Assembly (NCBI GenBank): GCA_946800325.1 | Contig: OX326958.1 | Coordinates: 9,186,001-9,250,000 of the forward strand | From: Luzula sylvatica | Lineage: Eukaryota > Streptophyta > Magnoliopsida > Poales > Juncaceae | Reading direction: 5' to 3' | Length of the DNA: 64,000 bases | Part shown: positions 35,301 through 48,287 of the stretch, piece by piece | Position numbering within the stretch: position 1 is the stretch's first letter | Layout of the letters: every line of letters begins with the position of its first letter | The notes under the pieces: model-generated | Database searches by the model: none | What the model was told of the DNA's origin: nothing | Seen by the model: the letters and a program-made list of their open reading frames with translations, nothing else | Position numbers and translations under genes: made by a program

Positions 35301-38300
35301 CTAACACACTCAAATTTCAGTTTTTTGAAAAATTTCTTAAAATTGCAAAAACAGAACTCTAGCACCTTCAAAAAAGTCCAATTAGGATATATTTTAAAAA
35401 ATGTTAAAATTGAAGTGTAACACAAGCAAAATACTCAGTTTTCAAGTCGTACTTAAAATACTTCGTAATGGAAGACTAATACACACAAATTTCATTTTTT
35501 TTTCAAAAATTTACTAAATTTGCAAAAAGAGAAGTCTAACACCTTCAAAAAATTCAATTAAGATATTTTTTTGAAAAACATTAAAATTTAAGTGTAACAC
35601 AAAAAATACTTCATTTTCATGTCGTACTAAAAAAAACTCCGTAATTGAAGACAAACACACACAAATTTTAATTTTTTCAATTATTTTTTAGAAATGCAAA
35701 GACAGAAGCCTAACACCTTCAAAAAATCCAATTAAGATATTTTTCTAAAAAATGTTAAAATTGAAGTGTAACACAAGCAAAATACTCAATTTTCATGTCG
35801 TACTCAAAATACTCCATAATTGAAGACTAACATACTCAAATAACAATTTTTCAATTTTTTTTTTAGAAATGCAAAAACAGAAGTCTAACACCTTCAAAAA
35901 TTCCAATTAAGATATTTTAAAAAAAATGTTAAAATTGAAGTGTAACACAAGCAAAATACTCAATTTTCATGACTTACTCAAAATACTCCGTAATTGAAGA
36001 CTAACACACATAAATTTCAGTTTTTTTCAAAAAGTTCTTAAAATTGCAAAAACTAAAGTCTAACACCTTCAAAATATGAAATTAAGCTAATTTTTTTTTT
36101 TAAAAAATATTAAAATTGAAAGGAAACACAAGCAAAATACTCAATTTTCATGTCGTACTCAAAATACTCTGTAATTTAAGACTAACACACACAAATGTAA
36201 AATTTTTAAAAAATATCTTAAAAATGCAAAAACAGATGTCTAACACCTTCAAAAAAGTCCAATTAGGATATATTTAAAAAAATGTTAAAATTGAAGTGTA
36301 ACACAAGCAAAATACTCAGTTTCCAAGTCGTACTCAAAATACTCCGTAATGGAAGACTAATACACACAAATTTCATTTTTTTTTCCAAAATTTCATAAAT
36401 TTGCAAAAACAGAAGTCTAACACCTTCAAAAAATTCAATCGAGATATTTTTTTGAAAAATATCAAAATTTAAGTGTAACACAAGAAAAATACTTCATTTT
36501 CATGTCGTACTAAAAAATACTCCGTAATGGAAGACTAATACACACATATTTCATTTTTTTTTTCAAAAATTTCTTAAATTTGCAAAAACCGAAGTCTTCA
36601 AAAAATTCAATTAAGGTTTTTTTTTTTAAAAAAAATATTAAAATTGAAGTGTAACACAAGCATAATACTCAATTTTCATGTCGTACTCAAAATATTCTGT
36701 AATTTAAGACTAACACACACAAATGCCATTTTTTTCAAAAATTTCTTAAAAATGCAAAAATTGAAGTCTAACACCTTCAAAAAAGTCCAATTAGGATATA
36801 TTTTAAAAAATGTTAAAATTGAAGTGTAACACAAGCAAAAAACTCAGTTTTAAAGTTGTACTCAAAATACTGCGTAATGGAAGACTAATACACACAAATT
36901 TAATTTTTTTTTCAAATATTTCTTAAATATGCAAAAACAGAAGTCTAACACCTTCAAAAAAATTCAATTCAGACAATTTTTTAAAAAACATTCAAATTTA
37001 AGTGTAACACAAGAAAAATACTTCATTTTCATGTCGTACTCTAAAATACTCCGTTATTGAAGACCAACACACACAAATTTCAATTTTTTCAAAACAAATT
37101 TAGAAATGCAAACACAGAAGCCTAACACCATAAAAAAAACCAATTAAGATATTTTTGAAAAAAATGTTTAAATTGAAGTGTAACACAAGCAAAATACTTC
37201 ATTTTCATGCCGTACTAAAAAATACTCCGTTATTGAAGACCAACACACACAAATTTCAATTTTTTCAAAACAAATTTAGAAATGCAAACACAGAAGCCTA
37301 ACACCATCAAAAAATCCAATTAAGATATTTCTTTCAAAAATGTTAAAATTGAAGTGTAACACAAGCAAAATACTCAATTTTAATGTCGTACTCAAAATAC
37401 TCCATAATTGAAGACTAACACACACAAATTACAATTTTTCATTTTTTTTAGAAATGCAAAAACAGAAGTCTAACACCTTCAAAAAATGTTAAAATTGAAG
37501 TGTAAACAAGCAAAATACTCAATTTTCATGACTTACTCAAAATACTCCGTAATTTAAGACTAACACACACAAATTGATGTTTTTTTCAAATATTTCTTAA
37601 ATATGCAAAAACACAAGTCTAACACCTTCAAAAAAGTCCAATAAGGATATATTTTAAAAAATGTTATAATTGAAGTGTAACACAAGCAAAATACTCAGTT
37701 TTCAAGTCGTACTCAAAATACTCCGTAATGGAAGACTAATACACACAAGTTTAATTTTTTTTTCAAAAATTTCTAAAATATGCAAAAACATAAGTCTAAC
37801 ACCTTCAAAAAATTGAATTGAGATATTTTTTTGAAAAACATTAAAATTTAAGTGTAACACAAGAAAAATACTTCATTTTCATGTCGTACTCAATAATACT
37901 CTGTAATTGAAGATTAACAGACACAAATTTCAATTTTTTCAAAAAAAATTTAGAAATTCAAAGACAGTAGCTTAACACCTTCAAAAAATCCAATTAAGAT
38001 ATATTTTTGAAATTTTTTAAAATTGAAGTGTAACACAAGCAAAATACTCAATTTTCATGTCGTACTCAAAATACTCCATAATTGAAGACTAACATACACA
38101 AATTACAATTTTTCAATTTTTTTTAGAAATGCAAAAACAGAAGTCTAACACCTTCAAAAATTCCAATTAAGATATTTTTTTTTAAAATGTTAAAATAGAA
38201 GTGTAACACAAGCAAAATAGTCAATTTTCATGATTTACTCAAAATACTCCGTAATTGAAGACTAACACACACAAATAACAGTTTTTTTCAAAAATTTCAT

Positions 38301-41300
38301 AAAATTGCAAAAACTAAAGTCTAACACCTTCAAAAAATTCAATTAAGCTATTTTTTTTTAAACACAAATATTAAAATTGAAGTGTAACACAAGCAAGATA
38401 CTCAATTTTCATGTCGTACTCAAAATACTCCGTAATTTAAAACTAACACACACAAATGTCAATTTTTCAAAAATTTCCAAAAAATGCAAAAACAGAAGTC
38501 TAACACTTTCGAAAAAGTCCAATTAGGATATATTTTTAAAAATGTTAAAATTGAAGTGTAACACAAGCAAAGTACTCAGTTTTCAAGTCGTACTCTAAAT
38601 ACTCCGTAATGGAAGACTAATACACACAAATTTAATTTTTTTTTCAAAAATTTATTAAATTTGCAAAAACAGAAATCTGACACCTTCAAAAAATTCAATT
38701 AATATTTTTTTTTAAAAAACATTAAAATTTAAGCGTTACACAAAAAAATACTTCATTTTCATGTCGTACTAAAAAATACTCCGTAATTGAAGACTAACAC
38801 ACACAAATTGTAATTTTTTTAATTGTTTTTTAGAAATGCAAAGACAGAAGTCTAACATCTTCAAAAAATCCAATTAAGATATTTTTTTTTAAAATGTTAA
38901 AACTGAAGTGTAACACAAGCAAAATACTCTATTTTCATGATGTACTAAAAATACTCTATCATTGAAGACTAACACACACAAATTTCAATTTTTCAATTTT
39001 TCTTAGGAATGCAAAAACAGAAGTCTAACGCCTTCAAAAACTCAAATAAATATTTATTTTTTAAAAATGTTAAAATTGAAGTGTAACACAAGCAAAATAC
39101 TCAATTTTCATGACTTAATCAAAATACTCCGTAATTGAAGACTAACACACACAAATTTCAGTTTTTTTCAAAAATTTCTTCAAATTGCAAAAACTAAAGT
39201 CTCAAACCTTCAAAAAAATTCAATTAAGCTATTTTTTTTAAATTTTTTTTTTAAATTGAAGTGTAACACAAGCAAAATACTCAATTTTCATGTCGTACTG
39301 AAAATACTCCGTAATTTAAGACTAACACACACAAATGTCAATTTTTTCAAAAATTTCTTAAAAATGCAAAAACAGAAGTCTAACACCTTCAAAAAATTCC
39401 AATTAGGATATATTTTAAAAAATGTTAAAATTGAAGTGTAAGACAAGCAAAATTATCAGTTTTCAAGTCGTACTCAAAATACTCCGTAATGGAAGACTAA
39501 TACACACAAATTTCATTTTTTTTTAAAAAATTTCTTAAATTTGCAAAATCAGAAGTTTAACACCTTAAAAATATTCAATTAAGATATTTTTTAAAAAAAC
39601 ATTAAAATTTAAGTGTAACACAAAAAAAAAATACTTCATTTTCACGTCGTACTAAAAAATACTCCGTAATTGAAGACTAACACACACAAATTTCAATTTT
39701 TCCAATTGTTTTTTAGAAATGCAAAGACGGAAGCCTAACACCTTCAAAAAATCCAATCAAGATATTTTTTTTAAAATGTTAAAATTGAAGTGTAACACAA
39801 GCAAAATACTCAATTTTCATGTCGTACTCAAAATACTCCATAATTGAAGACTAACACACACAAATTACTATTTTTCAATTTTTTTTAGAAATGCAAAAAT
39901 AGAAGCCTAACACCTTCAAAAATTCCAATTAAGATATTTTTTTTAAAAATGTTAAAATTGAAGTGTAACACAAGCAAAGTACTCAATTTTCATTACATAC
40001 TCAAAAATACTCCGTAATTGAAAACTAACACACACAAATTTCAGTTTTTCTCAAAAATTTCTTAAAATTGCAAAAACTAAAGTCTAACACCTTCAAAATA
40101 TTAAATTAAGCTATTTTTTTAAAAAACAAAATTAAAATTGAAGTGTAACACAAGTAAAATACTAAATTTTCATGTCGTACTCAAAATACTCCGTAATTTA
40201 AGACTAACACACACAATTGTCAATTTTTTCAAAAATTTCTTTAATATGCAAAAACAAAAGTCTAACACCTTCAAAAAAGACCAATTAGGATATATTTTAA
40301 AAAATGTTTAAATTGAAGTGTAACACAAGCAAAATACTCAGTTTTCAAGTCGTACTCAAAATACTCCCTAATGGAAGACTAATACACACAAATTTAATTT
40401 TTTTTTCAGAAATTTCTTAAATTTGCAAAAACAGAAGTCTAACACATTCAAAAAATTCAATTAAGATATTTTTTGAAAAACATTAAAATTTAAGTGTAAC
40501 ACAAAAAAATACTTTATTTTCATGTCGTACTAAAAAATACTCCGTAATTGAAGACTAACACGCACAAATTTCAATTTTTTCAATTGTTTTTTTAGAAATG
40601 CAAAGACAGAAGCCTAACACCTTCAAAAAATCCAATCAAGATAATTTTTTAAAAAATGTTAAAATTGAAGTGTAACACAAGCAAAATACTCAATTTTCAT
40701 GTCGTACTCAAAATACTCCATAATTGAAGACTAACACACACAAATTACAATTTTTCAATTTTTTTTAGAAATGCAAAAATAGAAGTCTAACACCTTCAAA
40801 AATAAAAAATTAAGATATTTTTTTAGAAAATGTTAAAATTGAAGTGTAACACAAGCAAAATACTCAATTTTCATGACTTACTCAAAATACTCCGTAATTG
40901 AAGACTAACACACACAAATGTCAATTTTTTAAAAAATATCTTAAAAATGCAAAAACAGAAGTCTAACACATTCAAAAAGTCCAATTAGGATATATTTTAA
41001 AAAATGTCAAAATTGAAGTGTAACACAAGCAAAATACTCAGTTTTCAAGTCGTACTCAAAATACTCTGTAATGGAAGACTAATACACACAAATTAAATTT
41101 TTTTTTCAAACATTTCTGAGATTTGCAAAAACAAAAGTCTAACACATTCAAAAAATTCAATTAAGATATTTTTTTAAAAACTTTAAAATTTAAGTGTAAC
41201 ACAAAAAAATACTTTATTTTCATGTCGTACTAAAAAATACTCCGTAATTGAAGGCTAACACACACAAATTTCAATTTTTTCAATTGTTTTTTAGAAATAC

Positions 41301-43234
41301 TAAGAAAGAAGCCTAACACCTTCAAAAAATCCAATTAAGATATTTTTTTAAAAATTTTTAAAATTGAAGTGTGACACAAGCAAAATACTTAATTTTCATG
41401 TCGTACTTAAAATACTCCATAATTGAAGACTAACACACACAAATTACAATTTTTTAATTTTTTTTAGAAATGCAAAAACAGATGTCTAACACCTTCAAAA
41501 ATAAAAAATTAAGATATTTTTTTAAAAAATGTTAAAATTTAAGTGTAACATAATCAAAATACTCAATTTTCATGTCTAACTCAAAATACTCCGTAATTGA
41601 AGACTAACACACACAAATTACAATTTTTTAATTTTTTTTAGAAATGCAAAAACAGAAGTCTAACACCATCAAAAATTCCAATTGAGATATTTTTTTAAAA
41701 AATGTTAAAATTGAAGTGTAACACAAGTAAAATACTCAATTTTCATGACTTACTCAAAATACTCCGTAATTCAAGACTAACACACATAAATTTCAGCTTT
41801 TTTCAAAAATTTCTTAAAATTGCAAAAACTAAAATTAAGCTACTTTTTAGTAAAAAAATTGAAAATTGTAGTGTAACACAAGCAAAATACTCAATTTTCA
41901 TGACTTACTCAAAATACTCCGTAATTGAGGAACACACAAATTTAATTTTTTTTTCAAAAATTTCTTAAATTTGCAAAAACAGAAGTCTAACACATTCAAA
42001 AAATTCAATTAAGATATTTTTTGAAAAACATTAAAATTTAAGTGTAACACAAAAAATACTTTATTTTCATGTCGTACTAAAAAATACTCCGTAATTGAAG
42101 ACAAACACGCACAAATTTCAATTTTTTCAATTGTTTTTTTAGAAATGCAAAGACAGAAGCCTAACACCTTCAAAAAATCCAATCAAGATAATTTTTTAAA
42201 AAATGTTAAAATTGAAGTGTGACACAAGCAAAATACTCAATTTTCATGTCGTACTCAAAATACTCCATAATTGAAGACTAACACACACAAATTACAATTT
42301 TTCAATTTTTTTTATAAATGCAAAAACAGAAGTCTTACACCTTCAAAAATTGCAATTAAATTTTTTTTTATAAAATGTTAAATTTGAAGTGTAACACAAG
42401 CAAAATACTCAATTTTCATGACTTACTCAAAATACTCCGTAATTGAAGACTAACACACACAAATTTCAATTTTTTGAAAAATTTCATAAATATGCAAAAA
42501 CAGAAGTCTAACACCTTCAAAAAATTCAATTAAGATATTTTTTTGAAAAACATTAAAATTTAAGTGTAACACAAAAAAATACTTAATTTTCATGTCGTAC
42601 TAAAAAATACTCCGTAATTGAAGAATAACCAACACATATTTCAATTTTTTCAAAATTTTTTAGAAATGCAAAAACAGAAGTCTAACACCTTCAAAAATTC
42701 CAATTAATATACTTTGTTTAAAAATGTTAAAATTGAAGTGTAACACAAGAAAAATACTCAATTTTCATGACTTACTCAAAATACTCCGTAATTGAAGACT
42801 AACACACACAAATTTCAGTTTTTTTCAAAAATTTCTTCAAATTCCAAAAACTAAAGTCTAACACCTTCAAAAGATTCAATTAAGCTATTTTTTTTTTAAA
42901 AAAAAAATTAAAATTGAAGTGTAACACAAGCAAAATACTCAATTTTCATGTCGTATTCAAAATAATCACTAATTTAAGACTAACACACAAAAATGTCAAT
43001 TTTTTCAAACATTTCTTAAAAATGCAAAAACTGAAGTCTAACACCTTCAAAAAAGTCCAATTAGGATTTTTTTTTAAATGTTAAAATTTAAGAGTAACCC
43101 AAGCAAAATACTCAGTTTTCAAGTCATACTCAAAATACTCCGTAATTGAAGACTAATACACACAAATTTCATTTTTTTTCAAAAATTTATTAAATATGCA
43201 AAAACAGAAGTCTAACACGTTCAAAAAATTTTAG
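29353..43234. repeat. Satellite array, main block (pentameric higher-order repeat in the right part)
   Basis: About 13.9 kb of the same satellite. From about 33 kb five monomer types follow each other in order. Type 1 has ACTCCATAATTGAAG with AAATTAC. Type 2 has CATGACTTACTC. Type 3 has CCGTAATTTAAGAC with AAATGTCAA. Type 4 has CAAGTCGTACTC and GTAATGGAAGACTAATAC. Type 5 has ACTTCATTTTCATGTCGTAC then TAAAAAATACTCC. Type 5 recurs at about 33140, 34030 and 34915, a period near 890 bp. Some cycles skip a type (35270-35620) or change order (36500-36670). Short ORFs such as KILNFHVVLKILRN recur with the repeat and are not genes. Confidence 0.93.
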
Positions 43235-44999
43235 ATATGTGTTCTAAAACTTATTAATATTTGGATAATTTTTATATGTTATTTTTATGAATTGGATGTT
43301 ATTTACATTTTGTTCCATGAGTTTTTATATTTTCATTTAGAAGTATTCAAGAAGATGCACTTGGTCTTGAATCGCAGAACTTTAAGTGATAATAAAATAT
43401 TGAACTCTAAAATGTTCACATGTCTTGGATATTAGCAGGAACACTAATATACATAATAAGAATGTCGTGATGATTAAAAGCACGTTGCAGTTCTGCAAAC
43501 ATTGATAAAAGATTATTATTTAATAACACGAATATATGAAAAGCTTCATATATTGAACAGACCTAACAGATGAAACATTATATGAATTATGTTAGTGTCA
43601 TGAATGTTTTCATCGTGTCTCTGGTTCTAAGATTGAGAGATGTATCTCTTTCACATGAGGAATGCATAACGTAATTATTTTTAAAAGCTGCTTATTAATA
43701 AGTGGTGATAAAAGTAATAGTTCTTTGTACGTAACTTATGCTGGAAAGAGAGTACATGTCAATAGTATCGTTGCCACTCATTCATTATGAGAAATGATAT
43801 TATGGGCCCCTTGATAAAGTAGAATTATGAATGGATCCAATATAACTGAAGTGCAGTTATATATTTATAATTTACTTAATAGAGATCAAGAAATGATTAT
43901 AATACAAAGATGACACATCACTACTTTGTATATTGATCACAATATCATAAAGGCAAGGAATGGACACAATCAATATCACAAGGATTACGTTTCGTAAAAG
44001 GGTTACTAAACATCTAAGTTATTTGGGTAACCGTAATGTATAGCTAGAATACCGCTTACGGTTTATGGAATAAAATGTTTTATTTCATTGCCAACATAAC
44101 ATAGATCCTCGATATAGGTCACACCAACTGAATGGGAAACAAGAAATATATTATATATTTTTCTATGTATAAATATTTCATGTTGTATGAAATACAGATA
44201 CAAATAGAAAATATGTAAAATATTATGTCATATGAGATGATTACTTAGCATGGAAATAAATTAAATGAAATGTGCATATTATGAAAATAATATATGTAGC
44301 ACATATCATAATTTGATTCAAGCCCAAGCCCAAAACATATTGAGAAGAGAAATTGACAAGTCCAAATAAACATGAATCATGACCATAAATTCGAGACAGA
44401 TTTTGAGGCATGTTTGAACAAATATTTGAAATAGCAAAACTTTACCATTCTGTACAAATGACCTATGTAAATTGTAACCATTTGAATGTAGTTTCTAATG
44501 GTGAAAATTTCAAGTCATTTGGAATTTTCTAGAAGAAGTTATGACAGAAACAGTGACCAATGGTCAGGAGTTAATGTGCTGCTTCGAATTTTGTTCAAGC
44601 CTTGATTACGAATTTTCAAAGGGTTTTGACCTAATGTTTAGGGACTATAAATATGAGACCTGGCTAAGCATTTTGTAACAAGAATTTTCTCTCTATAGCC
44701 AGTCTCTCTTTCTCTTGAAATGTTTGTTGAAACGTTGATTGATTAAGCAATCGATCAGAAACGGGCGACGGAGCTAGGTGCGGACAAGAGGACGCTGGTA
44801 CGGACTCGACGCCATTCTTGTTTCGGATTCAAGGGTGAACCAAAGAGGACCAGACCTACGTTAAAGATCTTCGGTATTGTATTCTAATCCTTCTTGTAGG
44901 ATAAATAAAATAAATTAGAGTAGAAAGTTAGCTTAAGTAAGACGATTCCCGACTTTGTTGGAATAAATTTTTGATATTTACTCTGACGAACGTCTTGAA
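43235..44999 (+). mobile_element. LTR-like insertion (copia type, plus strand) in the satellite
   Basis: About 1.77 kb of non-satellite DNA separates two satellite blocks, with TTCAAAAAATT on both sides. On the plus strand it has the layout of a copia LTR: ATGGGCCCCTTGATAA (compare GGGCCCCTCGATTG in the element A family), a TATA box CTATAAATATGAG at 44644, a CT-rich start region, then a GC-richer end (GGGCGACGGAGCTAGGTGCG). No ORF. Internal priming sites are absent, so a solo LTR of a second family is the best reading; exact ends are uncertain. Confidence 0.55.
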
Positions 45000-45002
45000 A
45001 TC

Positions 45003-45874
45003 CTTCAAAAAATTCAATTAAGATATTTTATTGAAAAACATTAAAATTTAAGTGTAACACAAGAAAAATACTTTATTTTCATGTCGTAGTCAAAAATACT
45101 CCGTAATTGAAGACTAACACACACAAATTTCAATTTTTTCAAATTTTATTTAGAAATGCAAAGACAGAAGCCTGACACCGTAAAAAAATCCAATTAAGAT
45201 ATTTTTTTTAAAAATGTTAAAATTGAAGTGTAACACAAGCAAAATACTCAATTTTCATGTCGTACTCAAAATACTCCATAATTGAAGACTAACACACACA
45301 AATTATAATTTTTCAATTTTTTTTATAAATGCAAAAACACAAGTCTAACACCTTCAAAAATTGCAATTAAATTTTTTTTTTAAAAATGTTAAAATTGATG
45401 TGTAACACAAGCAAAATACTCAATTTTCATGACTTACTCAAAATACTCCGTAATTGAAGACTAACACACACAAATTTCAATTTTTTGAAAAATTTCATAA
45501 ATATGCAAAAACAGAAGTCTAACATCTTCAAAAAATTTAATTAAGATATTTTTTTGAAAAACATTAAAATTTAAGTGTAACACAAAAAAAATACATAATT
45601 TTCATGTCGTACTAAAAAATACTCCGTAATTGAAGAATAACCAACACAAATTTCAATTTTTTCAAAATTTTTTAGAAAAGCAAAAACAGAACTCTAACAC
45701 CTTCAAAAATTCCAATTAAGATATTTTGTTTAAAAATGTTAAAATTGAAGTGTAACACAAGCAAAATACTCAATTTTCATGACTTACTCAAAATACTCCG
45801 TAATTGAAGACTAACACACACAAATTTCTTGAAACATTTCATAAATATGCAAAAACAGAAGTCTAATCTAATTT
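45003..45874. repeat. Satellite array, right block
   Basis: About five monomers, colinear with 42190-42830 (shared rare variants TTTTATAAATGCAAAAACA, AGAATAACCAACACA and TTTGTTTAAAAATG). It ends abruptly inside a monomer at AACAGAAGTCTA, where the truncated copia LTR begins. Confidence 0.9.
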
Positions 45875-46034
45875 CGTTAAACCTTCTCCAAGGAATGCTC
45901 GTGCAAACCCTCTACTTGCGTCCACCTTGATTTCGACCGATCGGAATCGCCAACGCCGTTCTAATCGTCGTCACGATCAATTCTCTCAAGAACTTGCTCA
46001 AATCTCCCTCTCAATCACTCTAGATCTAATCTAA

Positions 46035-46913
46035 TTTCTGTGTGGCTGAGGAGAGAGAAACGGCGGCTCAAAACCTAATTTTCTGAAAAAACTTAGGTTA
46101 AAACGAAATCAGAATTCTATATATATAGGAACTAAGTCAGTTCGAACGCACCTAAATGGTTCGTTCGAACGAACCCAGTTCGTTCGAACGCAATTAAGTA
46201 GTTCGTTCGAACTAACCCAAATCTGACTGTGACGAATAAGTCCGTTCCAACGCACTCATATAGTTCGTTCGAACGAACCTAATTCTGACTGCAGAATTGC
46301 CTATTTATATAAATTCTTCCAAGTTAATTTCTGTGTGGCTGAGGAGAGAGAAACGGCGGCTCAAAACCTAATTTTCTGAAAAAACTTAGGTTAGAACGAA
46401 ATCAGAATTCTATATATATAGGAACTAAGTCAGTTCGAACGCACCTAAATGGTTCGTTCGAACGAACCCAGTTCGTTCGAACGCACTTAAGTAGTTCGTT
46501 CGAACCAACCCAAATCTGACTGTCACGAATAAGTCCGTTCGAACGCACTCATATAGTTCGTTCGAACGAACCTAATTCTGACTGCAGAATTGCCTATTTA
46601 TATAAATTATTCCAAGTTAATTTCTGTGTGGCTGAGGAGAGAGAAACGGCGGCTCAAAACCTAATTTTCTGAAAAAACTTAGGTTAAAACGAAATCAGAA
46701 TTCTATATATATAGGAACTAAGTCAGTTCGAACGCACCTAAATGGTTCGTTCGAACGAACCCAGTTCGTTCGAACGCACTTATGTAGTTCGTTCGAACAA
46801 ACCCAAATCTGACTGTCACGAGTAAGTCCGTTCGAACGCACTCATATAGTTCGTTCGAACGAACCTAATTCTGACTGCAGAATTGCCTATTTATATAAAT
46901 TCTTCCAAGTTTA
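46035..46913 (-). repeat. Three tandem 293-bp LTR units, each with TATA box and palindromes
   Basis: Units start at 46035, 46328 and 46621 (landmark TTTCTGTGTGGCTGAGG). Each contains about six copies or half-copies of a palindrome of the form GTTCGTTCGAACGAAC and one TATA box. Units differ by only a few substitutions. The 5' LTR has two units (from about 54553 and 54846). The related solo LTR at 27511 has the TATA box but none of the palindromes. Confidence 0.9.
46887..46900 (-). promoter_or_regulatory. TATA box of the LTR promoter (first of three tandem copies)
   Basis: Minus strand reads ATTTATATAAATAG, a consensus plant TATA box. Copies are at 46593-46606 and 46301-46313 in the next units, and at 55111-55124 and 54820-54833 in the 5' LTR. 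Transcription would start about 30 bp further on, at the first palindromes, so the palindromes would be transcribed (inference). Confidence 0.6.
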
Positions 46914-48160
46914 TTCTTAAGCCATATTTTCTTTCAAACTCCCTCTTGGATTAAGACTTAATCAACTTGGCCATATGTCGTGAGATCTAATCACACATGA
47001 TTCCATTTTGTTTGTCCAACAAACGTATTGGTGAGCATTATCTTGAAAATCCGATATGTTACGAAATCTTGGTGTGACCTTGTAGGTTCGTCTAAGACTG
47101 GCAGTGGATATGGCAGCAATCCACAAGGTATTGCGAGCACTAGACTGCCGTTAATACCTACCCAGAATTAGCACGAAAAAGGTGAAGAATATCTTTATGA
47201 AGATGCAGTACATCTTCATACCTAACTCAGATAAGTGTTACTAGTCCTCTTGTTCGCGATATCTTCCGATCAAAAGGGTCACGGTGAAGCGTAAGACTTC
47301 AAGTCATCCCCTTTTCTTTTTGATCAGATACACTCTTTCTCGATAAGAATTAGATTGATAATAACAATGCGAACTCTACTGAGTTCCATCGAGCTTGGCC
47401 AAGCATTTCATCAATCTCAATTCAATCGAGGGGCCCGAGAGATATCTCCCTCTATCCTTTATCAAGGTTAGAAAGGAACAATTCCTATCTTGCAATCTCA
47501 CATCCTTTGCCTATGCTAAAAACAATACCCAATAGTAATCTCTGCTACACAGTTACGCGTAGGGTTAATTATATCAAAGCATTGCCTTTTCACATACTAG
47601 GTATCCGTGAGATCACTCAAGTATGAAGAACTAAAACGCACTATCTGGATATGAGTTCGTCTCCAATGACTCTAACCATGTTACAAACTCATATAGTGGT
47701 CTGTCCAATATACGACGCCGCGTATATCCATATTCTAGAATCGACGCTACCGTCCCAGATCAGTAAAACCTGATCATCTCATCTACGAATATGCCAGTGT
47801 ATGTAAAAGTCTCCATTCAGTGAATGGACTACCTGGTTCAAACCTATGAACAACTTTATACACGAGGGACGTTTTAGAATTATATTCATTCCGTTTAGCG
47901 GTTTTACTATCATTCAATTGACGAATCAATATGCCAGACTATGGCCATGCAACATATTATTCTCAATTGACTCGATGCACTGAACTAGAATAAAATTCAA
48001 GGTCTATCCAATTATTATAATCGAATAACCTTTCACACACTTTCTTGTTATTTAAAATTTTTGAAATATGAAGGTTTAGGTCATATAATGAATAATAATA
48101 TAAATATCTGTCTCATAAACAAATACAATCCCAATAACACGCCTAGGGCATAATAAATGT

Positions 48161-48170
48161 TCTCCCACTT
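48161..48170 (-). other. Polypurine tract of element A
   Basis: Minus strand AAGTGGGAGA, the standard plus-strand primer of plant copia elements, directly before the 3' LTR and about 120 bp after the end of pol. Confidence 0.8.
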
Positions 48171-48287
48171 GCACTAGGCAGATCGAATCCCCTTATGCAA
48201 TAATAAACATAAATAAAAACACCCAATCTAACACTGCGATAGATATCCCAATCCTATCGCCCTAGCATGCTGCTCATGCTTGGCACG

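Larger units (their letters stand above)
45875..48160 (-). repeat. 3' LTR of element A
   Basis: Homologous to the solo LTR at 27511-29347 and to the partial 5' LTR at 54237. The part corresponding to the first ~150 bp at 54237 (TGTAGGGTTACGC onward) is missing. Homology starts at TTCGTTAAACCTTCTCCAAG (about 45882). It contains three tandem 293-bp promoter-proximal units (46035-46913), against two in the 5' LTR. The right end adjoins the polypurine tract. Confidence 0.9.

Noticed and set aside
32232..41968. Recurring ~61-codon ORFs (KILNFHVVLKILRN...) along the plus strand
   Set aside because: They recur with the satellite monomer and have its AT-rich composition; the repetition is of DNA, not of a selected protein.
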